From JAVBWO01 sp036677375 (lineage in GTDB: Bacteria; Bacillota; Dehalobacteriia; UBA4068; UBA4997): DNA of 64,000 bases. Positions 15,103-23,654 of this stretch are shown piece after piece. The translations under genes and the position numbers were made by a program. The stretch lies in NCBI GenBank assembly GCA_036677375.1, contig JAVBWO010000022.1:62001-126000 (forward strand). The letters are read 5' to 3'. Under the pieces are notes generated by a model, which was not told the DNA's origin, did no database searches, and saw nothing but the letters and a program-made list of their open reading frames with translations. Each line of letters begins with the position of its first letter. The first letter of the stretch is position 1.

Positions 15103-17028
15103 ATGAAATACATAAGATTTGCCAAAAAAAGTATGCTTGTTATCGTTTTAGTAATGATCATATCCTTGCTGGGCGCCGGCGCGGCCTGGGCGGATGTCTA
15201 TAATGCCAAAAACGTTATTTCTGATATGAACAGCGCCGCTTATTGGATTATCAAAGCGCAAAATACCAGTACGGTATTGTTGACAGCGGCGGAGATCCAG
15301 GCATTGAACAATAAGATCTATGGTTTGGGTGCGACCTATGCCAGGGATATGACGAAATATCCCGAAACGGTGAACGGAGACGCCTTGGCTGATGAGATCG
15401 ACGCTTTTGCTCCTGATAAAAAGCTTTACGACGAAGGAAGTCTGGTGGACGAGGATTATTTCGATGATATCCACGACAATATGGATGCCGGCGGCCTGAA
15501 TTCGGAACAAGAGGTAGAGTGGGGCGTTTGCGTCAAAAATACCGCCATGAAATCGGCGCCTATCCCCAAGATCTTAAGTGACGAGGCGGATGACTGGGCC
15601 TATGATGATTTTCAAAATTCGACCCTTTTGGTCAATGAACCGGTGGCAATCTTACATGAAAGCGACGACGGTGAATGGTACTGGGTTGCCATGTATAACT
15701 GTAACGGTTGGGTCAAGGCATCGGATGTGGCGAAATGCAACAGCCACTCCCAATGGGTCAGCCTGCAGAATCCTACCTCTTTCCTGATGGTGACGGCAAA
15801 CGAGTTCCAATTGGATGCCAATATTTATACGACTTCCCTCTCGGAGCTGACTCTTTCCATGGGCACCAAGCTGCCTTTGGCCACTATGGCCGATGCGGAC
15901 GGCAGTTCTATTGACGGCAGGCTCCCTTATGGCAATTATGTAGTGAAGATCCCCACCAGGGACAGTAACGGCTTGCTAGAGTACAAGCTGGCGTTAATCC
16001 CCATGTCTAAAGACGTCCATGTGGGTTATCTGCCTTATACCACAGCCAATGTGCTAAATCAGGCTTTTAAAATGCTGGGAGACCGTTATGGCTGGGGTGG
16101 AACGCTGGCGGCTCGGGACTGCTCCATGTTTACCATGGATATCTACCGTACCTTCGGAATCAATCTGCCCAGGAATACCACGGGGCAAGCCAAAACTCCC
16201 GGTAAGATCACTGATCTCACGGCAATGAATACCGCTGCTAAAACCACGGCCATTGCCGGATTGCGCCCTGGTTCACTTTTGCAAATGCCGGGACATATTA
16301 TGATCTATTTGGGTAAGGTAGGCGATAGGCTCTATGTCATTAGCGCTGCCGGTACCATCGGTGTGGCTCAGACAGGTTCTGCCACCCCAGCTGTGATTAA
16401 GGCAAGGGGAACCTTTGTAAATGATCTGACCATGTTACGTTCCACCGGCGCTACCTGGCTTGACAGCATGACGACGGCGGTGGAGATCCCTGCCACATCT
16501 TCTACGCCTACGACGCCCACGACGCCCACTGAAGTGGAAGTGGTGAAGAATCCTTTTAACGATATTGGCAACTCGCCTTACTATGACAGTATCGTGCGGC
16601 TGGCGGCTGACGGCGTAATCAACGGCAGAACCGCCACCACCTTTGCTCCCGCAGACAAGATCACCCGGGGCGAATTTGCCACGGTACTCAGCCGCGCTTT
16701 CAATTTAGAACAGGATAAAGCTTATGCCGAATCCATGTTCAAGGATGTGAAAAATTATCCTTTGGCAGGATATGTGGGAGCGGTGGCCAAAGCGAAATTT
16801 ATGACGGGAATTGCCACCAACCTCTTTACTCCCAAAGCGCAGTTGAGCTATAAAGATACCAAAGCCATGCTGTGGAAAGTTTTGAATCAGGAGGTCTCGG
16901 ACAGCGCCACGGCAGAGTCTATCTTGGAAAGCGTGGGAGCTGATTTAGCCGGTACAGGCGCCATCAGCCGGGAAGAAATCGCTCATGCGGTGGATGAGCT
17001 ACTACAATCCTTGGCGCAGCTGCAATGA
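15103..17028 (+). CDS. Secreted SH3-NlpC/P60 peptidase with C-terminal SLH domains
   Basis: A 641-residue surface peptidoglycan hydrolase. Residues 1-30 form a signal peptide ending AAWA. An SH3-like wall-binding region spans about 140-310 (NEPVAILHESDDGEWYWV, CNGWVKASDVA). The NlpC/P60 domain lies about 315-460: catalytic Cys340 in LAARDCSMFTMD and His398 in MPGHIMIYLG, with the usual DRYGWGG opening. A Thr-Pro linker near 477 is followed by SLH domains (about 490-641; NPFNDIGNSPYYDSIVRLAA, ITRGEFATVLSRAF), which anchor the protein to pyruvylated wall polymer. The ATG at 15103 has AGGTG seven bases upstream; an in-frame GTG at 15094 follows the previous stop directly. It is the last gene of the unit that starts at 13581. 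Confidence 0.9.
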   Translation: MKYIRFAKKSMLVIVLVMIISLLGAGAAWADVYNAKNVISDMNSAAYWIIKAQNTSTVLLTAAEIQALNNKIYGLGATYARDMTKYPETVNGDALADEIDAFAPDKKLYDEGSLVDEDYFDDIHDNMDAGGLNSEQEVEWGVCVKNTAMKSAPIPKILSDEADDWAYDDFQNSTLLVNEPVAILHESDDGEWYWVAMYNCNGWVKASDVAKCNSHSQWVSLQNPTSFLMVTANEFQLDANIYTTSLSELTLSMGTKLPLATMADADGSSIDGRLPYGNYVVKIPTRDSNGLLEYKLALIPMSKDVHVGYLPYTTANVLNQAFKMLGDRYGWGGTLAARDCSMFTMDIYRTFGINLPRNTTGQAKTPGKITDLTAMNTAAKTTAIAGLRPGSLLQMPGHIMIYLGKVGDRLYVISAAGTIGVAQTGSATPAVIKARGTFVNDLTMLRSTGATWLDSMTTAVEIPATSSTPTTPTTPTEVEVVKNPFNDIGNSPYYDSIVRLAADGVINGRTATTFAPADKITRGEFATVLSRAFNLEQDKAYAESMFKDVKNYPLAGYVGAVAKAKFMTGIATNLFTPKAQLSYKDTKAMLWKVLNQEVSDSATAESILESVGADLAGTGAISREEIAHAVDELLQSLAQLQ

Positions 17029-17427
17029 TGTGGGAAGCATGCCATGGAATTCTGTCGGTGCCGCCTTTTATATGCGGTTACTCTTGGTTCACCGGAAAGG
17101 CAAAGCGGAACAGTCAAGAGCAGTGCAGCGTAAAAATACTGAAGATCAGGCGGCAAGACCTTTCGCAGTTTGTCGCTAAATGGCAGGCAAAAGCCTGTCG
17201 GGATTAACCGTTTTAATTTTATTGGTATATATAAAAAATAATGCCAAAGGCCGAATGAAATCACTTCATCCGGCCTTTGGCATCCGGTGGGTGAGAAGCA
17301 AGGATTTTCAAGGCAAAATCGGCCAGTGAATCATCTCTTAAGAAAAAGCGCAACCTTTTCGGCGGTATTGCCGTCAAAAAAACCGATAAAATAAAATGAC
17401 GGTGTAGAACATGGAAGCGGAGGCGTT
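17029..17427. other. Intergenic stretch with a long hairpin
   Basis: No gene is supported here. The only clear structure is a hairpin at 17242-17282: TGCCAAAGGCCG pairs perfectly with CGGCCTTTGGCA, with a further five-base inner stem ATGAA/TTCAT. It is preceded by an A-rich run and not followed by Ts, so it would terminate only minus-strand transcripts. Plus-strand transcripts of the SLH gene may also be stabilised by it. Confidence 0.6.
17368..17402 (+). promoter_or_regulatory. Candidate promoter and operator-like dyad before the DUF1287 gene
   Basis: TTGCCG (17368-17373), 18 bases, TAAAAT (17392-17397). An inverted repeat CCGTCA (17371-17376) and TGACGG (17397-17402) brackets the spacer and -10 box, so a repressor could bind there. 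The promoter match is weak to moderate. Confidence 0.33.
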
Positions 17428-18114
17428 ATGGCAAAGAAGCGCAAGAAAGTCCGGTGCTTATGGAAAATTCTTTTGATGCTTGCGGCGGTGGTATATGGCG
17501 TTTTAGCGTATTTTCATTTCCTGCCGCAGCGGACGTATACCGCTGCTGATTTCGGCATTGAGGTTGTTAAAAGCCCTAATGACTGTAACGGTAACGGGGT
17601 GGATGACGCTACTGATATTTTACTGGGAGCCCGGCAGGATGCGGAAAATAAACCGGCTTACCGCAGCGGCTACTATGAGGGCGGTTATCCTCCGGAAGAG
17701 GAGGGTGTTTGCACCGATTTGATATGGCGCGCCTTCCGCTTTGCCGGCTATCCCTTAAAAGATATGATAGACCAGGATATTGCGGCTCATGTGGAATTGT
17801 ATCCCCGGGTGGCGGGTGAGCCGGACCCCAATATCGACTTTCGCCGCGTTCCTAATTTACAGGTGTTTTTTCAGCGCTATGCCGAAGTTTTGACCCTGGA
17901 TCCTTATGATATCGCGGCATGGCAGCCGGGGGATATCGTCGTCTTTGGGACAAGTCATATCGGGATTATTTCCGATAAGCGGAATAAGCTGGGGATTCCT
18001 TATTTGATCCATCATTCCGGTTTACCTGGACGGGAAGAAGATGCCTTACTCCGTGTCAACAAGAAAAAAACCATTTCCGGTCATTACCGGTTTTCTCAGA
18101 AGCCGGACGAGTGA
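17428..18114 (+). CDS. DUF1287 (YijF-like) membrane-anchored protein
   Basis: A 228-residue protein of the DUF1287 family, which resembles amidase/NlpC-type folds. One N-terminal transmembrane segment (about 10-27) anchors it with the domain outside. Family motifs are NDCNGNGVDDATDILLGARQ, the GGYPPEEEGVCTDLIWRAFR block with a candidate catalytic Cys, DIAAWQPGDIVVFGTSHIGI and IHHSG. The aspartate-rich NDCNGNGVDD looks like a calcium-binding loop. GGAGG lies four bases before the ATG. The enzyme activity of this family is not established; the Cys-His arrangement suggests a thiol hydrolase acting on the wall. It stands alone between its own promoter and the terminator at 18299. Confidence 0.85.
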   Translation: MAKKRKKVRCLWKILLMLAAVVYGVLAYFHFLPQRTYTAADFGIEVVKSPNDCNGNGVDDATDILLGARQDAENKPAYRSGYYEGGYPPEEEGVCTDLIWRAFRFAGYPLKDMIDQDIAAHVELYPRVAGEPDPNIDFRRVPNLQVFFQRYAEVLTLDPYDIAAWQPGDIVVFGTSHIGIISDKRNKLGIPYLIHHSGLPGREEDALLRVNKKKTISGHYRFSQKPDE

Positions 18115-18298
18115 GAATAACCGGGGAAGAAAAATAGGACATGCCTGAAGCTAGGGGGCGGCAGAGCGCGGTATCTTTGAAATAAACGCGGTGCGGCTTG
18201 AAGAATGTTGTGGGATCAGGTTGATATGCGGGGAAAGCGTTAAGATTCCGGTAGGAATCCGGCGGTTATTTTAGCGTCATGAGCTTTTATGCTATGGA

Positions 18299-18350
18299 AT
18301 CAAAAGAAAACGCTGTCCCTTCTAGGTAAGGGACAGCGTTTTCTTTTGAT
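18299..18350. terminator. Long perfect bidirectional terminator
   Basis: A perfect 23-bp stem (18299-18321 with 18328-18350; core CGCTGTCCCTT) and a six-base loop CTAGGT, with A-rich and T-rich feet. It sits between the DUF1287 gene (plus) and the helicase gene (minus). Confidence 0.93.
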
Positions 18351-18366
18351 CCATGCAGCTTTATTT

Positions 18367-20061
18367 TTATGATATATGGTGCTTGCCAGCCGCTATTTTG
18401 CCGGAATGTCCAGGGTATACACTGTTTTTGGGGCGCCTGTCCCGGTAGCCGCTACTGTTGGCCACAAGTGCGGATACGGTCTTGATTCCGTTGATCTTGC
18501 AGCCGGCCATAGCTTTTAACACCATATCGCTTTGCGCGGCGGGGATCTCTACCGTGGTATCATAATCGGAGATTCTGATCTTACCGATCTCTTTGCCGGA
18601 GAGTCCTGTACGTTCGGTGACTGCGCCCATAATAAATTTAGGCGCTATTTTGCTGGAGCGGCCCACATTGATCTTGATGGTGCTCCATTGGCCGAGGCGT
18701 GCTTGAGAGTTTTCTTGCGCTGCCAGGGCAGCTGCTTTTTTCTTGCGGGCGGCCATGGATACTTTATCCCGGCCGGTAAGCATTCCTAAAACGGCGGCGG
18801 CGATATCCTCCGCGGTGTAGCCCAAAGAGACCAGATACTCCACATTGGCACGGCAAGAGAAGTCTCCTTCCCGTTCAATTTCTTTCTGGATGAGGATAAG
18901 CTGTTGTTCCATTGCCGCTTTTTCGATGCTTTCCGGGGAAGGCATCGGTTTTTTTTGAACAGTGACTTTAACCGCTCGCTGCATATCCCGGAATTCATAG
19001 CCTTGGCGGTTGCCGGAAATCAGGGTAATAGCTAGGCCGGTTTTGCCGGCGCGCCCGGTACGGCCAATACGGTGGATATAATATTCGCTGTTTTGCGGCA
19101 TATCGTAATTGATGACGGCATCCACATTGTTGACGTCGATGCCCCTGGCGGCTACGTCGGTGGCAATCAGGATGGAGGTGGTATGGTGTTTAAAGCGCTC
19201 CATTACCTGGGTTCTGCTGAATTGCCGCATATCGCCGTGGAGGCCTTCCGCCATAAACCCGTGGCTGTTCAGATAAGCGCAAAGCTCGTCCACCATGCTT
19301 TTGGTATTGCAGAAGATTATAGTAAGCTTTGGTTTGTGGCTTTGCAGCACCCGGCACAGTGCCGCCATCTTTTCGCCCCGGGGCACATCATAGTAAATCT
19401 GTTCTATGGTGTCTAAGGCCCTGTCACTTTTTGCAGTAGCCAAAAGCTGCGGGTTTTTTTGATACTGATTGGTGATGGACATAATAGCCGGCGGCATGGT
19501 GGCGGAAAAGAGTAAGGTTTGGCGTTCCTCCGGTACTTCCTGCAGGATGGTCTCGATATCCTCCCGGAAGCCCATATTCAGCATTTCGTCCGCTTCATCC
19601 AATACCAGCATTTTTAGATCCTGGAAGCGGAGGGTGCGGCGGCGCATATGATCCATGATACGGCCTGGGGTGCCGATCACGATGTTGACCCCTTTTTTCA
19701 GTTGGAGAATCTGCCTTTCGATGGCTTCCCCACCGTAAACGGCGGCCACACTGACCCCATGGCGGTATTTGGCAAATTTACGCATTTCATCACAAGCCTG
19801 CATGGCCAGCTCCCGGGTGGGGCAGAGAACCAGAACCTGTACGGCTTTGGATTTTGTAGTATCGATCATCTCCACCGCCGGCAAGCCGAAGGCGGCCGTT
19901 TTGCCAGTTCCCGTCTGGGAATGGCCGATAATATCCTGTCCTGATAGGATCAAGGGGATGCTTTGGATTTGAATATCGGTGGGTTCCTGATACCCCATTT
20001 CCGCCACAGCCCGCAAAATTTCAGGTGAGAAACCAAATTGGTCGAATTGACAATTGTTCAT
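18367..20061 (-). CDS. DEAD-box ATP-dependent RNA helicase with DbpA-type RNA-binding domain
   Basis: A 564-residue helicase of the DeaD/CshA/DbpA group that remodels RNA duplexes in ribosome assembly, mRNA decay and cold adaptation. All core motifs are present: Q motif (GYQEPTDIQIQSIP), motif I SQTGTGKT, PTRELA, TPGR, DEAD (VLDEADEML), SAT (FSATMP), IATDVAARGIDV and HRIGRTGRAG. Residues about 470-545 are a DbpA-like RRM domain (STIKINVGRSSKIAPKFIMG), which in DbpA recognises 23S rRNA; a basic tail follows. The start at 20061 has AAAGGGG six bases upstream. The leader carries a promoter (20200-20228) and a terminator-like hairpin just before the ribosome binding site, which suggests attenuation control. 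Confidence 0.95.
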   Translation of the reverse strand: MNNCQFDQFGFSPEILRAVAEMGYQEPTDIQIQSIPLILSGQDIIGHSQTGTGKTAAFGLPAVEMIDTTKSKAVQVLVLCPTRELAMQACDEMRKFAKYRHGVSVAAVYGGEAIERQILQLKKGVNIVIGTPGRIMDHMRRRTLRFQDLKMLVLDEADEMLNMGFREDIETILQEVPEERQTLLFSATMPPAIMSITNQYQKNPQLLATAKSDRALDTIEQIYYDVPRGEKMAALCRVLQSHKPKLTIIFCNTKSMVDELCAYLNSHGFMAEGLHGDMRQFSRTQVMERFKHHTTSILIATDVAARGIDVNNVDAVINYDMPQNSEYYIHRIGRTGRAGKTGLAITLISGNRQGYEFRDMQRAVKVTVQKKPMPSPESIEKAAMEQQLILIQKEIEREGDFSCRANVEYLVSLGYTAEDIAAAVLGMLTGRDKVSMAARKKKAAALAAQENSQARLGQWSTIKINVGRSSKIAPKFIMGAVTERTGLSGKEIGKIRISDYDTTVEIPAAQSDMVLKAMAGCKINGIKTVSALVANSSGYRDRRPKNSVYPGHSGKIAAGKHHIS

Positions 20062-20078
20062 AAAAAACCCCTTTCATC

Positions 20079-20105
20079 AAAAAAACGAGGATTGAAATCC
20101 CCGTC
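20079..20105 (-). promoter_or_regulatory. Leader hairpin with T-run (attenuator-like) before the helicase gene
   Basis: On the minus strand ACGGGGAT, loop TTCA, ATCCTCGT (one mismatch) and then seven Ts. This has the form of an intrinsic terminator, placed only about 10 bases before the helicase ribosome binding site. Confidence 0.6.
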
Positions 20106-20199
20106 TACATAAGATCTATTCTGCTCAAAAAAATAGTATGTGATACGCTGATTACAAAATAATACCAATTTAATGGTAAAATCAATATTACATTAAAAT

Positions 20200-20228
20200 A
20201 CAATATCACTACTTGTCCTATTTGTCAA
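20200..20228 (-). promoter_or_regulatory. Promoter of the helicase gene
   Basis: On the minus strand a perfect TTGACA (20228-20223), a 17-base spacer and TATTGT (20205-20200). It implies a leader of about 130 bases that contains the hairpin at 20086-20105. Confidence 0.55.
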
Positions 20229-20375
20229 TCTTTTTTATTTAGACGCTTTTATTCAGACGCTACTAACGACTGCTGTTTTCTTGTTTTGTTCATCTCTCTT
20301 ATTCATTATCCGTTGTGCTTCTTCATATTTAAGGTATATAGCGTCATAAGATAATAAAAAAGGGGTGGGGATATA

Positions 20376-21122
20376 ATGACTCTTTTATACTTAAGCCCTT
20401 CGGTGCGTGAATTTATCAAATATCCGGAATACGGTAATGAGGAATATTATATGAACCTGGTAGCGGATATTATGGAGCCGTATCTTTACGGCTGCGGCAT
20501 TTCATTTGTCAGAAACGATCCTGATGAGAACTTGGCCGCAGCCATTGCCGAAGCCAATGCCGGACAATATCAGCTTTACTTGGCGCTTCATTCCAATACT
20601 GCTGAAGAAGGATTGCCGGGAAAAGAGCACGGAGCGGAGATCTATTATTATCCCGGGAGTGAGAAAGGCCGTAAGGCGGCGCAGATCATTGCTCGAAATT
20701 ACTGTATTTCTTACCCCTACACGCATTTGGTGGAAGTGTTGCCGGGAGAGAATATGCGGGAGTTGCGCCAGACAAAGGCGCCGGCCGTCCTGGTGAAAAC
20801 GGCCTACCATGACAATCCGAAAGAGGCCCAATGGGTTCGGGACAATATTCATAAGATCGGCCGCAGCCTGGCATTTTCTTTGACGCAATATTTCGGTATC
20901 CCTTTTTTAGAGCCGCAAAATCCCAAAACAGCCATGGTGGCCGGTATGTTGCCATCCTTATCGGTTCGGGAGTTGCCGAAAATGTCATCGGCGGTCATCG
21001 GCAAAATCAACAAAGGTACTTATGTAACGGTTTATGGAGAAGCGGGGGAATGGACGGTGGTCGGGTATGGCAATCTGCTGGGGTTTGCCAGAAGCAGACA
21101 GCTCAATATCATACGGTTCTAG
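20376..21122 (+). CDS. Amidase_3-like N-acetylmuramoyl-L-alanine amidase homologue with SH3 domain
   Basis: A 248-residue protein of a clostridial amidase subgroup. Residues 1-178 are amidase-like: LYLSPSVRE start, NEEYYMN (E22/E23), LALHSNTAE (H72), EIYYYPGSEKGRKAA and the terminal APAVLVKTAYHDNPKEAQWV. Residues about 185-248 are an SH3-like wall-binding domain (LSVRELPKMSSAVIGKINKG). In related amidases the motif near 141 reads LVE, the Glu being catalytic; here it is Lys141 (AAA). The protein may therefore be inactive or a binding protein. There is no signal peptide, as is common in this subgroup, so export is uncertain. AAAGGGGTGGGG precedes the ATG. It is transcribed away from the helicase. 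Confidence 0.82.
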   Translation: MTLLYLSPSVREFIKYPEYGNEEYYMNLVADIMEPYLYGCGISFVRNDPDENLAAAIAEANAGQYQLYLALHSNTAEEGLPGKEHGAEIYYYPGSEKGRKAAQIIARNYCISYPYTHLVEVLPGENMRELRQTKAPAVLVKTAYHDNPKEAQWVRDNIHKIGRSLAFSLTQYFGIPFLEPQNPKTAMVAGMLPSLSVRELPKMSSAVIGKINKGTYVTVYGEAGEWTVVGYGNLLGFARSRQLNIIRF

Positions 21123-21572
21123 GGAAAACCAGACGGTCAGGCGACATTCCCGTGTTGTCCTGAACGGAAGATAATAACAGCCCGGATTTATTGTTTGATC
21201 TGACTCATATAGGTCTCGGTAGAGAGGCTGCCGATACGGTTGTAGCATTTTATAATATCAAATGGATGCATGGAGCATGAAGTGAACTGGCTATTGCAGA
21301 ATGATATGTTTTGATGCCGCGGGCGAGGTGGTTGACAGCTGGTTTTAATGTGAGAGCGGCTAGGGAGATTTGTCGTCGTGGGCAGGATAGTTTAAAAATG
21401 AGTTTTTAATGTGCGAGTTTCAGACTTTGCTTATAAAGAATATATCTACTGCCGCCAGCGAGATGGGCATGGGATGATTTTTTAATGCGCCAGCGGTTAT
21501 GCTGCGTTTAACAGGGAAAGGTCTATTTGTGGTCGCGGACAGGATAGTTAAAGTAATGCGTGAGCGTTAAAA
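21123..21572. other. Noncoding stretch with a degenerate 25-bp repeat
   Basis: No gene is supported. A 25-base segment at 21368-21392 (starts ATTTGTCGTCGTGGGC) recurs at 21525-21549 with 22 identities, 157 bases apart. Each copy is preceded by a TTTTAATG(T/C)G(C/A) phrase (21341, 21405 and 21480 regions). It looks like an old tandem duplication that has decayed. Confidence 0.5.
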
Positions 21573-22412
21573 TCAGCGGGCGATGAAAGCAATGCCGACG
21601 CAGCCGGGTCCGGCATGGGTACCGACGATGATGCCAATATCCACCTTGATGGCTTGGCTCACATCCAGTTTCTCTCCTGCCATGGTAATAAACGCCGAAA
21701 GCATTTCCGGGCTGTTGGTACTGCCGCAGGTAATGGCCGGCTGTTCCTGATCCTGCATGGCTGCCGCCTGTTCTACCATCCATTCAAAGGCCTTTTTAAT
21801 ACCCCGCACTTTATGGATCATCTGGACATTACCCTCTTTGATGGTGACCAAAGGCTTGACTTTCAGCAAGGTCCCAATGGCGGCACCAGCGTTGGACAGG
21901 CGTCCTCCCTTTTGCAGATAGGTGAGGTTGTCAATCACTGCGAGAAGCGTGACCTTGTGTTTTATATTTTCCAAATAACTGACGATCTCTATTAAGGTAG
22001 CCCCGGCATCCCGCATCCGAACGGCTTGGGCTACCAGAAGATAAAGTGCAAAAGAGGTGTTTAAGGAATCCACCACCTGGATCTTGCGGCTGTAAAGCGT
22101 TTGTTTGGCAATGAAAGCGGATTGGTAAGTACCGCTTAATTTGCTGGAAATAAAGATACCTAAGACCTCGTCGCCGTTTGCGCTTAATTGGTCAAAGGTC
22201 TCCATGAATTTCCCCACGGGAATCTGGCTTGTGGTAGGAAGCTTTGTTGCTTTTGCCAGTTTTTCATAAAAAAGAGCGGGGGAGAGATTGACTCCGTCGA
22301 TATATTCCTCCCTGCCGAAATGAACAGTCAAGGGAAGGATGGTAATCCCCAGCTTCTTTTGCAAGGAGCGGGGAATGTCGGATGTGCTGTCGGTAACGAT
22401 TTTAATAGCCAT
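21573..22412 (-). CDS. DegV family fatty-acid-binding protein
   Basis: A 279-residue DegV protein. In Bacillota, DegV/FakB proteins bind a fatty acid and present it to the kinase FakA for phosphorylation and entry into phospholipid synthesis. Family features: N-terminal KIVTDSTSDIPRSL, TSQIPVGKF with the binding-site Thr-Ser, ISSKLSGTYQSA, VVDSLNTSFA, LTYLQKGGRLSNAGA and the C-terminal VGTHAGPGCVGIAF. The start is ATG at 22412 with GGAGGG just upstream; an in-frame upstream start at 22490 would add 26 unconserved residues. No fakA is nearby. The strong minus-strand promoter at 22766-22794 gives an unusually long leader of about 345 bases. Confidence 0.94.
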   Translation of the reverse strand: MAIKIVTDSTSDIPRSLQKKLGITILPLTVHFGREEYIDGVNLSPALFYEKLAKATKLPTTSQIPVGKFMETFDQLSANGDEVLGIFISSKLSGTYQSAFIAKQTLYSRKIQVVDSLNTSFALYLLVAQAVRMRDAGATLIEIVSYLENIKHKVTLLAVIDNLTYLQKGGRLSNAGAAIGTLLKVKPLVTIKEGNVQMIHKVRGIKKAFEWMVEQAAAMQDQEQPAITCGSTNSPEMLSAFITMAGEKLDVSQAIKVDIGIIVGTHAGPGCVGIAFIAR

Positions 22413-22597
22413 ATACCCTCCGTATTCGTTATGTCGTAGCTTTCCTCCAACACATATTTTTATGCGCTGAAGCACGATGCCGCTATACAAGGAAAAGCCA
22501 GCGCCATGGTATCCGAGTCAGGATCCATGTGCTGGGTGATGAATTCTAATCAGTTTACTATATTGGAAGTTGGAAGAATTAACTTGAAATGAAAATA

Positions 22598-22666
22598 GCG
22601 GACGCACCGGGTAAGCGGTAAGGGGGACAGTCCTGTTCTGTGAAAGCCTCGGAGAACACCGGCCGC
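22598..22666. other. Structured element in the degV leader
   Basis: Nested complementary segments: GCGG (22598) with CCGC (22663), CCGG (22607) with CCGG (22659), and TGTTCT (22634-22639) with AGAACA (22653-22658). Upstream in the minus-strand transcript, an AAC-CCTAT/ATAGG-T-GTT hairpin (about 22694-22722) is also possible. I cannot assign it to a known riboswitch or RNA class. The rest of 22413-22765 holds no gene. Confidence 0.4.
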
Positions 22667-22765
22667 TAAGCTAGATGAAAAGAGAGCATTCCAACACCTA
22701 TGGTATCGTAAAAATAGGGTTTTATAGGACTTTTCTAAAAAATGCTTTGAACTTCAAGCTTTTTT

Positions 22766-22794
22766 ATTATAACATATTTGGTGTAAAGTGTAAA
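22766..22794 (-). promoter_or_regulatory. Strong extended -10 promoter upstream of degV
   Basis: On the minus strand TTTACA (22794-22789), exactly 17 bases, TATAAT (22771-22766), with TG one base before the -10 box (TGTTATAAT). It would start transcription near 22759. Confidence 0.75.
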
Positions 22795-22869
22795 GTTAAA
22801 GGTATGCGTTGAAAACGGTGCCGTATCTTGCAAAAGACGATTGAAAAGACGCGGCAGGCAAGCTTTTAT

Positions 22870-22898
22870 TTGCATCTGAACATGATTTACGGTATGAT
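22870..22898 (+). promoter_or_regulatory. Candidate promoter of the DUF3887 lipoprotein gene
   Basis: TTGCAT (22870-22875), 17 bases, TATGAT (22893-22898), about 127 bases before the start at 23025. The match is moderate. Confidence 0.35.
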
Positions 22899-23024
22899 AA
22901 ATAAATAGGAAAATGTTGGCTTATCATGGTGTTCCCCAATGGAAACGTGCTTTGCATCGACTGCTTCGTCCTATGGGCGGTTGTTGTTTTGTTACAATTA
23001 AAATATGTTGAAGAGGTCCGACTT

Positions 23025-23432
23025 ATGAAAAAGCTCTTGCTGATACTTTGCGTGATCGCTTTGCTTGTATTTGACGCCGGCTGCGGCAGCTCTAAGAATG
23101 ACCAGCGGGAGGAGGTCCAGACCGCTGTCGCGCTGGCTGCTCTCGACGCCTGGCTGGCGGAAGATTATACTACCGCCTCCGCTGATTTCAGCGATGAAAT
23201 GCGGGAAAGGGCTACTCCGGAAAAGCTGGCGGCAATCAGGGACGGTATGATAAAGGAATTTGGAGCCTTTGAGGAGCGGACAAAATCGAAATGGCAAGAT
23301 CAAGGGGAAGATTGCTCCACTGTAGAGGTGACCTGCCGTTTTGCCCGCTATTGGGTAAAAATACAGGTGGCGGTGAATCAGGACAATCAGGTAGTCGCCA
23401 TGAATCTTGACCCAGGCAAAGCAGTGAAATAG
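23025..23432 (+). CDS. DUF3887-type lipoprotein
   Basis: A 135-residue lipoprotein. Residues 1-20 are a signal sequence ending in the lipobox FDAGC, placing the protein on the outer face of the membrane. The rest matches the DUF3887 pattern: an alpha-helical segment with AEDYTTASADFSDEMRE and TPEKLAAIRDGMIKEFGAF, then strands ending in VKIQVAVNQDNQVVAMNL. Such domains are small NTF2-like folds often fused to hydrolases; here it stands alone. The ATG at 23025 has GAGG upstream, while an in-frame ATG at 22926 has no ribosome binding site and would hide the signal peptide. A T6 run with a short GC dyad at 23440-23460 may terminate it. Confidence 0.75.
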   Translation: MKKLLLILCVIALLVFDAGCGSSKNDQREEVQTAVALAALDAWLAEDYTTASADFSDEMRERATPEKLAAIRDGMIKEFGAFEERTKSKWQDQGEDCSTVEVTCRFARYWVKIQVAVNQDNQVVAMNLDPGKAVK

Positions 23433-23654
23433 ACGGTGCCCGGCCAGTTCGGCTTTTTTGCGTTTGTATCCCATGGCCTCAAACGGCGGCAATGTTAAAA
23501 TTCGCAAGGTTATGCCAGTTGTTTTAATCATGTAGAAAAAACTCTTTTAAATGTTACCGGAAATGATTTTTTACCGCTAAAAACAGGGGAGAAAGCCGGG
23601 ATTGGATATTAAGGAGTTTATGGGGGCGCAACGGAATAGAAAGGAGTAAGTCGG

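Noticed and set aside
22598..22720. Possible 6S RNA, T-box, c-di-GMP or other known riboswitch in the degV leader
   Set aside because: I compared remembered consensus elements and none fitted; only a structured leader can be claimed.
22926..23024. Upstream ATG extension of the DUF3887 lipoprotein
   Set aside because: No ribosome binding site, and it would bury the lipoprotein signal peptide; the ATG at 23025 fits better.
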